NCBI RefSeq assembly: GCF_000266905.1
Contig: NC_018027.1
Span: 4,092,001 to 4,156,000 of the forward strand
Reading direction: 5' to 3'
From: Mycolicibacterium chubuense NBB4
GTDB lineage: Bacteria; Actinomycetota; Actinomycetes; Mycobacteriales; Mycobacteriaceae
Length of the DNA: 64,000 nt
Shown here: positions 58,168 through 64,000 of the stretch, one piece after another
How positions within the stretch are numbered: position 1 is the stretch's first letter
How the letters are laid out: each line of letters opens with the position of its first letter
Program-made: the position numbers and the translations under genes
The notes under the pieces: generated by a model
The model's input: the letters and a program-made list of their open reading frames with translations, nothing else
Told to the model about the DNA's origin: nothing
The model's database searches: none

Positions 58168-59130
58168 TCAGGAACGGCGTTCGGCCAGCGCACGCAGGAA
58201 GAACGTGAAGTTGGCCGGCCGCTCGGCGAGCCGGCGAACGAAGTAGCCGTACCACTGCGTGCCGAAGGGCACGTAGACGCGGATGTGGTTGCCGTCCGAG
58301 GCCAGCCGGCGCTGTTCGGCCTCGCGGATGCCGTAGAGCATCTGGTACTCGAAATGCTCGGTGCTGCGCCCGTATTCATGGACCAGGGCAGGTACCGCGG
58401 CGATGATCTCCGGGTCGTGGGAGGCCACCATCGGATATCCGCTACCCGCCATGAGGATGCGCAGGCACTGCAGATACGAGTCGGTGACGTCGTCACGGTC
58501 GCGGAAGGCCACCGACGCCGGTTCGTCGTAGGCGCCCTTGCACAACCGGATCCGCGCGCCGCTGGCGGCGAACTCGGCGCAGTCGCCGCGCGTGCGCTTC
58601 AGATAGGCCTGCAGCACGGTGCCGACCCAGCCGAAGTCGGTCCGCAACTCGCGCACGATCGACAGCGTGGAATCGGTGGTGGTGTGATCCTCGGCGTCCA
58701 CGGTCACCCACACACCGGCCCGCTGCGCGCGGTCACAGATCGCGCGGGCGTTCTCCAGTGCGATCTTCTCGCCGTCGCGGGGCAGCGCCTGGCCCAGCGC
58801 GGAGAGCTTGAGCGATACCTCCAGCGGCCGTACGGCCGACGGCGGCTCCGTGCGCGTCGTGAGTGCATCGATCAACTCGAGATAGGCGGTGACCGTCGCC
58901 TCGGCGGCGTCGGCGTCCGTGACGTCCTCACCGAGGTGGTCGATGGACACCAGCCGGCCTGAATTCCGCAGTTGGCGAATGGATCCCATGACGTCTCCGA
59001 CGGACTCCCCCGGCACGAAGCGGTGCACCACCGCGCGGGTGACCGGAAGTCGCTCGGCAGTGCGGCGCAGGCCGTCTCGTCGTGCCGCAGCCAGAATCGC
59101 GGGCCGGGCGACCCGTTCGAACACGCCCAT
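58168..59130 (-). CDS. pruB: Proline dehydrogenase (monofunctional PRODH)
   Basis: About 320 aa. FAD-dependent TIM barrel that oxidises proline to P5C. Motifs: RLVSIDHLGEDVTD, VSLKLSALG, VWVTVDAEDHTTTDSTL, the FAD/substrate segment RIRLCKGAYDEPASVAF, and the end VYVPFGTQWYGYFVRRLAERP with the conserved YxxRRxxERP. Two ATGs are possible. The one at 59136 overlaps the P5CDH stop (ATGA), but GGAGG lies only 1 nt before it; GGAGG is 7 nt before the ATG at 59130, which I therefore prefer. Downstream partner of the dehydrogenase in proline-to-glutamate catabolism. Confidence 0.93.
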   Translation of the reverse strand: MGVFERVARPAILAAARRDGLRRTAERLPVTRAVVHRFVPGESVGDVMGSIRQLRNSGRLVSIDHLGEDVTDADAAEATVTAYLELIDALTTRTEPPSAVRPLEVSLKLSALGQALPRDGEKIALENARAICDRAQRAGVWVTVDAEDHTTTDSTLSIVRELRTDFGWVGTVLQAYLKRTRGDCAEFAASGARIRLCKGAYDEPASVAFRDRDDVTDSYLQCLRILMAGSGYPMVASHDPEIIAAVPALVHEYGRSTEHFEYQMLYGIREAEQRRLASDGNHIRVYVPFGTQWYGYFVRRLAERPANFTFFLRALAERRS

Positions 59131-59132
59131 GC

Positions 59133-60770
59133 TCATGCCTCCATGTGGGGGTAGGTGTGCCGCGTCGGCGGCACGAAGTTCTCCTTGACCGACCGGGCCG
59201 AGGTCCAGCGGAGCAGGTTGAGAGCCGAACCGGCCTTGTCGTTGGTGCCCGACGCGCGCGACCCGCCGAACGGCTGCTGGCCCACGACCGCGCCCGTGGG
59301 CTTGTCGTTGACGTAGAAATTGCCTGCCGCGTGACGCAGTCGCTGCCCGGCCTGCAGCACCGCGGCGCGGTCGTCGGCGATCACCGCTCCGGTCAACGCG
59401 TATCGCGCGCTTCCGTCGACGGTGTCGAGGATGCGTTCGTAGTCGTCGTCGGGATAGACGTGCACGGCCAGCAGCGGGCCGAAGTACTCGGTAGAGAACG
59501 CCTCGTCGCCCGGGTCGTCGGACAGCAGCACGGTGGGGCGCACGAAATAGCCTTCGCTGTCGTCGTATTCGCCCCCGACCGCCACGGTGACCCGCGCGGC
59601 GCTCTTGGCGCGTTCGATCGCGGTGACGTTCTTCGCGAATGCCCGCGCGTCGATCAGCGCGCCGCCGAAGTTGGTGAGGTCGGTGACGTCGCCGTAGCGC
59701 AGCGCCTCGGTGGCGCCGAGGAAGTCGTCACCCATCCGCTGCCAGACCGAGCGCGGGATGTAGGCGCGGGAGGCGGCCGAGCACTTCTGCCCCTGATAGT
59801 CGAACGCACCGCGAATCAGCGCTGTGCGCAACACATCCGGCTGCGCCGAGGGGTGGGCGACCACGAAGTCCTTGCCGCCGGTCTCACCGACGAGCCGGGG
59901 ATAGGCGTCGTAGCGGTCGATGTGTGTGCCGACCTCGCGCCACAGGTGCTGGAACGTCGCCGTCGAGCCGGTGAAGTGGATGCCGGCCAGTCGGCGGTCG
60001 GCCAGCACGACGTCCGAGACCGCCTTGCCGTCCCCGGCGAGCAGGTTGATGACTCCGGGCGGCAGTCCGGCGGCCTCGAGCAGTTGCATGGTCAGGTATG
60101 CGGCGAACGTCTGCGTGGGCGAGGGCTTCCACACCACGGTGTTGCCCATCAGCGCGGGTGCGGTGGGCAGATTGCCGGCGATCGCGGTGAAGTTGAACGG
60201 TGTGATCGCGTAGACGAAGCCGTCGAGCGCCCGGTAGTCGGTGCGGTTCCACACGCCGGGCGAGCTGATCGGTTGCTGGGCGAGGATCTCCCGGGCGAAG
60301 GCGACGTTGAAGCGCCAGAAGTCGACGAGTTCGCACGGCGTGTCGATCTCCGCCTGATATGCGGTCTTCGACTGGCCGAGCATCGTGGCGGCGGCGAGCG
60401 TCTCTCGCCAGGGCCCCGCCAGCAGGTCCGCCGCACGCAGGAACACCGCCGCACGCTCGTCGAACGGCATGGCCTCCCATCCCGGCTTGGCGGCTGCTGC
60501 AGCCTCGACGGCTGCGGCTGCGTCGGTGTGGTCGGCGTTGGTGAAGGTGCCCAGGCGGCTGTGGTGCCGGTGCGGCTGAACCACGTCGACGCGGTCACCG
60601 CTGCCCATGCGGTGCACGCCGCCGATGACGTGGGGCAGCTCGACCGGATCGCCGGCAAGACTCGTCAGCGCGTCGCTGAGACGGCTGCGTTCCGGCGATC
60701 CCGGGGCGTAGTCGTGGATGGGCTCGTTCTGCGGGAGGGGGACGTCGGTGATCGCCGTGAGCGCGTTCAT
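59133..60770 (-). CDS. pruA: 1-pyrroline-5-carboxylate dehydrogenase (P5CDH)
   Basis: 545 aa (Rv1187 RocA/PruA is 543). Aldehyde dehydrogenase fold that oxidises glutamate semialdehyde/P5C to glutamate with NAD+. NAD-binding ITPFNFTAIAGNLPTAPAL, the catalytic Glu in RLVGETGGKDFVVAH, the catalytic Cys in YQGQKCSAASRAYIP (about 317), and the C-terminal GAVVGQQPFGGSRASGTNDKAG are all present. First gene of the proline operon; the stop overlaps the PRODH start region. Divergent from the PucR-type regulator. Confidence 0.95.
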   Translation of the reverse strand: MNALTAITDVPLPQNEPIHDYAPGSPERSRLSDALTSLAGDPVELPHVIGGVHRMGSGDRVDVVQPHRHHSRLGTFTNADHTDAAAAVEAAAAAKPGWEAMPFDERAAVFLRAADLLAGPWRETLAAATMLGQSKTAYQAEIDTPCELVDFWRFNVAFAREILAQQPISSPGVWNRTDYRALDGFVYAITPFNFTAIAGNLPTAPALMGNTVVWKPSPTQTFAAYLTMQLLEAAGLPPGVINLLAGDGKAVSDVVLADRRLAGIHFTGSTATFQHLWREVGTHIDRYDAYPRLVGETGGKDFVVAHPSAQPDVLRTALIRGAFDYQGQKCSAASRAYIPRSVWQRMGDDFLGATEALRYGDVTDLTNFGGALIDARAFAKNVTAIERAKSAARVTVAVGGEYDDSEGYFVRPTVLLSDDPGDEAFSTEYFGPLLAVHVYPDDDYERILDTVDGSARYALTGAVIADDRAAVLQAGQRLRHAAGNFYVNDKPTGAVVGQQPFGGSRASGTNDKAGSALNLLRWTSARSVKENFVPPTRHTYPHMEA

Positions 60771-60816
60771 GCAGCAAGGATGACGGCCCATCGCGAGATA
60801 ACCGATGGATGATCGG

Positions 60817-60836
60817 ACAAGTCCTGGCAGACTTGT
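60817..60836. promoter_or_regulatory. Perfect inverted repeat between proline genes and regulator
   Basis: ACAAGTC-CTGGCA-GACTTGT: two 7-bp arms around a 6-bp spacer in the 93-bp divergent region, a good operator candidate for the PucR-type regulator. Confidence 0.55.
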
Positions 60837-60863
60837 TGGTCGGAACGGACAAAGGAGCGGGTC

Positions 60864-62444
60864 GTGGCGGTATCGGCGCCCGGAGTGGGGCTCGGCCAAC
60901 TGCTGCTGGCGTTGGACCGCACGATGGTCACGCTGGTCGACGCGCCACGCGGCCTGGACATGCCGGTGAGCTCCGTGGCTCTGATCGACTCCGACGACGT
61001 GCGGCTGGGCCTGGCAGTCGGCCCGGGATCGGCCGATCTGTTCTTCCTGCTCGGCGTCTCCGACGCCGATGTCGCCGGCTGGCTGGAGCACCACGCCGGG
61101 CGGCCCGCCGCGATCTTCGTCAAGGACCCCACCCCCGCGGCCGTGGCCCGGGTGGCGGCGCTGGGCACCGCCGTCGTGGCCGTGGACCCGAGGGCTCGCT
61201 GGGAGCACCTCTACCGGCTGGTCAATCACGCCTTCGAACACCACGGCGACCGCGGCGACCGGCACACCTCGGAGACCGACCTGTTCGGCCTCGCGCAGTC
61301 CATCGCCGACCGGACCCGCGGCATGGTGTGTATCGAGGACGCCGACAGCCACATGCTGGCCTACTCGGCGAGCGACGAAGCCGACGAACTGCGCCGGCTG
61401 ACGATCCTGGGCCGGGCCGGGCCGCCCGAGCATCTCGAATGGATCGGTCAGTGGGGCATCTTCGATGCGCTGCGATCCGGACCAGACGTGGTGCGGGTGG
61501 CCGAGCGTCCCGAGCTCGGCCTGCGCCCCCGGCGGGCGGTCGGTGTCCACCTGCCCGCCGACGACGACCGCCGCACGCGCCCCGCGGCCCGGTTCGCGGG
61601 AACCATCTGGCTCCAGCAGGGGTCCGCGGCGCTGGCCGACGACGCCGACGAGATCCTCCGGGGCGGGGCGGTGCTGGCGGCGCGGATCATGTCGCGACTG
61701 GCGTCTGCGCCGTCACAGCACGCGGTGCGCGTGGCGCAACTGCTCGGCCTGGCGGCGGGCGATGAGGACGCCTCGGCACTGGCCGGCGAATTGGGCATCC
61801 CCGCCGAGGCGCGGGCCGCGGTCGTCGGCTTCCACGGCGTCACCGCGGCGGTGCCGCCCGATGTGATTGCGCTGAGCGCGGGCGCGTTTCGGCCCGACGC
61901 GCAGGTGACTGCTCACGCCGACCGGGTTTACGTGCTGCTGCCGAAGGTCAGTGCGACGACCACGGTCACGTCGTGGGCTCGCGGCGTGGTGGCCTCGCTA
62001 CGGCGAGAGCTCGGCGTCGAGGCTCGCGCGGTCACGGCCGCACCGCTGGCCGGGCTGGCCGCTGCGGCGCCGGCCCGCACCGAGGTGGATCGGGTGTTCG
62101 ACAGCGCCGAGCGCCATCCCGCCGCGATCGGTCAGGTCACGTCGGTGGACGAGGCCCGCACGACGGTGCTGCTCGACGAGATCGTCTCGCACATCGCCGA
62201 GCAGCCGCGCCTGGTGGACCCGCGGGTGCGCGAGCTGCGCGCCCGCGAACCGATGCTGGCCGAGACGCTGCAGGCCTACCTCGACGGGTTCGGCGACATC
62301 GCGGTGATCGCTCGGCACCTGCACGTACATGCCAACACGGTGCGCTACCGGGTGCGCCGGATCGAGAAGCTGCTGTCGACGAGGCTCGACGACGCCGACG
62401 ACCGCCTGGTGCTCGCGCTGGCCCTGCGCGCCACCGAGCCCTAG
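60864..62444 (+). CDS. PucR-type regulator of proline catabolism (Rv1186c-like)
   Basis: 526 aa. The N-terminal sensory half (about 1-150, Ala/Val-rich PucR-like domain) is followed by a GGDEF-like CdaR middle region. A C-terminal PucR HTH contains ETLQAYLDGFGDIAVIARHLHVHANTVRYRVRRIEKLL (about 468-505). Regulators of this class usually activate adjacent catabolic genes. Transcribed divergently from pruA-pruB, hence the assigned target (inference). GTG at 60864 with AAAGGAG upstream. Confidence 0.85.
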   Translation: MAVSAPGVGLGQLLLALDRTMVTLVDAPRGLDMPVSSVALIDSDDVRLGLAVGPGSADLFFLLGVSDADVAGWLEHHAGRPAAIFVKDPTPAAVARVAALGTAVVAVDPRARWEHLYRLVNHAFEHHGDRGDRHTSETDLFGLAQSIADRTRGMVCIEDADSHMLAYSASDEADELRRLTILGRAGPPEHLEWIGQWGIFDALRSGPDVVRVAERPELGLRPRRAVGVHLPADDDRRTRPAARFAGTIWLQQGSAALADDADEILRGGAVLAARIMSRLASAPSQHAVRVAQLLGLAAGDEDASALAGELGIPAEARAAVVGFHGVTAAVPPDVIALSAGAFRPDAQVTAHADRVYVLLPKVSATTTVTSWARGVVASLRRELGVEARAVTAAPLAGLAAAAPARTEVDRVFDSAERHPAAIGQVTSVDEARTTVLLDEIVSHIAEQPRLVDPRVRELRAREPMLAETLQAYLDGFGDIAVIARHLHVHANTVRYRVRRIEKLLSTRLDDADDRLVLALALRATEP

Positions 62445-62497
62445 GCGAATCGGGCGCGCAGTAGAACCCGCAGGGTGCGTCAGCGCGCCGAATCCGC
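62444..62497. terminator. Imperfect hairpin between the regulator and dapC
   Basis: GGCGAATCGGGCGCG at 62444-62458 is identical to the left arm of the fadD6 hairpin (42163). Its imperfect complement (GCGCGCCGAATCCGCC) overlaps the last codons of dapC. Likely a shared terminator for these convergent genes. Confidence 0.45.
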
Positions 62498-63577
62498 CAG
62501 GCGCTGCACGGCCGCGGCGATGCGCTCGTCGGTCGCCGTCAACGCCACGCGCACATGACGCGCGCCGCGGGGCCCGTAGAACTCCCCCGGCGCCACGAGG
62601 ATGCCGCGCTCGGCGAGCCACGCGACGGTGTCGCGACACGGCTCGCCGCGGGTGGCCCACAGATACAGGCCGGCCTCCGAGTGGTCCACGGTGAATCCCG
62701 CCGCCTCGATGGCCGGCAACAGCGCCGCGCGCCGGCGTGCGTAGCGCTCGCGCTGCTCGCGTTCGTGGGCGTCGTCGTCGAGCGCCGCGACCATCGCGCC
62801 CTGCACCGGGGTCGGCACCATCATGCCCGCGTGCTTGCGCACCGCCAGCAGCTCGGCGACCACCGCCGGGTCGCCGGCGACGAATCCCGCCCGGTAGCCG
62901 GCCAGCGACGACGTCTTCGACAACGAGTGCACGGCCAGCAGGCCGGTGTGGTCACCGTCGCAGACATCCGGGTGCAGCACCGAGAGCGGCGCGGCGTCCC
63001 AGCCCAGGCCCAGATAGCACTCGTCGGAGGCGATGAGCACGCCCCGCTCGCGAGCCCAGCCGACGACCTTGCGCAGATGGTCCACGCCGAGGACCTTGCC
63101 GGTCGGGTTGCTGGGCGAGTTGAGGTACACCAGGGCCGGAGACGCCGGTCCGAGCTGGGTCAGCGAATCGGCCCGCACGACGGCCGTGTGCGCGAGCAGC
63201 GCGCCGACCTCGTAGGTGGGATAGGCCAACTCGGGCACCACGACGGTGTCCGAACCGTCGAGGCCCAGCAAGGTCGGCAACCACGCGATCAACTCCTTGG
63301 TGCCGATCACCGGGAGCACGGCCGCGGGCGTCACACCGGTGACCCCGTACCTGCGCTGCAGAGCGGTTACGGCAGCCTCACGCAACGCGGCCGTGCCCGC
63401 CGTCGTCGGGTACCCGGGCGCGGAGCCGGCCGCCGCGAGGGCATCGCGAATGACGGGAGCGACGTCGTCGACGGGCGTCCCGACCGACAGATCGACGATG
63501 CCGTCCGGATGGGCCCGGGCGGTCGCGGTGACGTCGGCCAGCGTGTCCCACGGAAACACCGGCAGCGACCCGGACAC
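62480..63577 (-). CDS. dapC: N-succinyldiaminopimelate aminotransferase DapC
   Basis: 365 aa (Rv1178 is 362). PLP-dependent class I aminotransferase that converts N-succinyl-2-amino-6-ketopimelate to N-succinyl-LL-DAP. Motifs: VDLSVGTPVDDV at the N-terminus, YPTTAGTAALREAAV, NSPSNPTGKVLG, SDECYLGLGWD, the PLP Lys in SLSKTSSLAGYRAGF (about 215), and the Arg near the C-terminus in GARHVRVALT. GTG start at 63577. Fourth step of the succinylase pathway, alongside dapE and dapD in this window. Follows fdxC by 66 bp. Confidence 0.92.
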   Translation of the reverse strand: MSGSLPVFPWDTLADVTATARAHPDGIVDLSVGTPVDDVAPVIRDALAAAGSAPGYPTTAGTAALREAAVTALQRRYGVTGVTPAAVLPVIGTKELIAWLPTLLGLDGSDTVVVPELAYPTYEVGALLAHTAVVRADSLTQLGPASPALVYLNSPSNPTGKVLGVDHLRKVVGWARERGVLIASDECYLGLGWDAAPLSVLHPDVCDGDHTGLLAVHSLSKTSSLAGYRAGFVAGDPAVVAELLAVRKHAGMMVPTPVQGAMVAALDDDAHEREQRERYARRRAALLPAIEAAGFTVDHSEAGLYLWATRGEPCRDTVAWLAERGILVAPGEFYGPRGARHVRVALTATDERIAAAVQRLADSAR

Positions 63578-63643
63578 CGGACGGGCCCTCAGCGGCCGGC
63601 GGGTGACCTCAGACGATGGCCGGGCGGAACCTTGCGCCGTGGT

Positions 63644-63967
63644 TCAGTCCTCACCCTGCGGCGGGAGATCCTTGACCGCCTGCGGGTCGTTGTCGGTCTG
63701 GCCCACCTTCGATGCGCCACCGGGCGACCCCAGCTCGGCAAAGAAGTCCGCGTTGATCTGGGTGTAGCCGCTCCACTGGTCGGGCACGTCGTCTTCGTAG
63801 TAGATGGCCTCGACCGGGCACACCGGCTCGCAGGCGCCGCAGTCGACGCATTCGTCCGGGTGGATGTACAGCATGCGTGCGCCCTCATAGATGCAGTCGA
63901 CAGGGCATTCCTCGATGCACGCCTTGTCTTTGACGTCGACGCAGGGCTCGGCGATGGTGTACGTCAC
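63644..63967 (-). CDS. fdxC: 7Fe ferredoxin FdxC
   Basis: 107 aa, identical in length to Rv1177. N-terminal cluster region: EPCVDVKDKACIEECPVDCIYEG, with Cys at about 9, 17, 21 and 25, provides the [3Fe-4S] and part of the [4Fe-4S] ligands. DECVDCGACEPVCPVEAIYYE supplies the rest. The acidic C-terminal tail is typical of actinobacterial 7Fe ferredoxins, which feed cytochromes P450 and other reductases. GTG start with AGGAG 6 nt upstream. It lies at the right edge of the window and is complete. Confidence 0.96.
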   Translation of the reverse strand: MTYTIAEPCVDVKDKACIEECPVDCIYEGARMLYIHPDECVDCGACEPVCPVEAIYYEDDVPDQWSGYTQINADFFAELGSPGGASKVGQTDNDPQAVKDLPPQGED

Positions 63968-64000
63968 GAACTTCTCCTCAAGTTCTCTCGAACTACTGTC

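Overview
The window is chromosomal DNA from a high-GC actinobacterium, almost certainly a fast-growing Mycobacterium (Mycolicibacterium). The evidence is the gene set and gene order. Read left to right it follows, with gaps and substitutions, the M. tuberculosis block from about Rv1251c down to Rv1177 (names recalled from memory, not searched). Marker genes include the fused 2-oxoglutarate enzyme kgd, the sigE-rseA-htrA-tatB stress locus, glgC/glgA(M), gpgS, folP2, dapE/dapD/dapC, fadD6, fadD36 and the 7Fe ferredoxin fdxC. Genes are densely packed with many 4-nt ATGA/GTGA overlaps. Many starts lie 6-8 nt downstream of a TANNNT or similar hexamer, as expected for mycobacterial leaderless transcripts. 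No intergenic gap exceeds about 220 bp, and I saw no rRNA, tRNA, insertion sequence, prophage or CRISPR array.

Region 1 (1-8 kb): the 3' part of a nuclease/helicase, two flavin oxidoreductases and two MFS exporters. Region 2 (8-16.3 kb): a small membrane protein, Kgd, a secreted DUF732 protein, a short-chain dehydrogenase, lipoprotein LpqZ and a malic enzyme. Region 3 (16.4-26.1 kb): CorA, a 25-bp tandem repeat, a SUFU-like gene, an isolated sugC ATPase whose lpqY-sugA-sugB partners are missing, a stress membrane protein, a DUF4190 protein, a CitE-like lyase, a PRC/MgtE_N/CBS protein coupled to a DUF1003 membrane protein, a transglycosylase and the Mrp ATPase. Region 4 (26.1-35.5 kb): tatB/htrA/rseA/sigE, an O-methyltransferase, and a TetR-regulated ABC exporter with a methyltransferase-like membrane protein.

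Region 5 (35.5-44.6 kb): glycogen/glucan genes (glgC and glgA/M divergent), a DUF3117 protein, a TIGR00027 methyltransferase, tag, a DivIVA-like protein, gpgS (methylglucose lipopolysaccharide initiation), folP2, fadD6 and a LOG-family gene. Region 6 (44.6-54.5 kb): a MalT-like STAND ATPase without a DNA-binding domain, a small probable type VII secretion substrate, an ABC-F ATPase, dapE, a LysR/amino-acid permease/(R)-amine-transaminase cassette, and dapD. Region 7 (54.5-64 kb): a D,D-peptidase-like lipoprotein, a VOC protein, fadD36, a Nudix hydrolase, a secreted protein, the proline catabolic pair with its divergent PucR-type regulator, dapC and fdxC.

Three dap genes (dapE, dapD, dapC) place much of the succinylase route to meso-diaminopimelate here. 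Proline goes to glutamate through PRODH and P5CDH, and glutamate carbon meets Kgd at 2-oxoglutarate. The least ordinary parts are the orphan sugC, the stop-codon-carrying tandem repeat beside it, the amine transaminase cassette with a good LysR box, the CTG start of lpqZ, the HTH-less STAND/T7SS-substrate pair, and recurring palindromic hairpins between genes.
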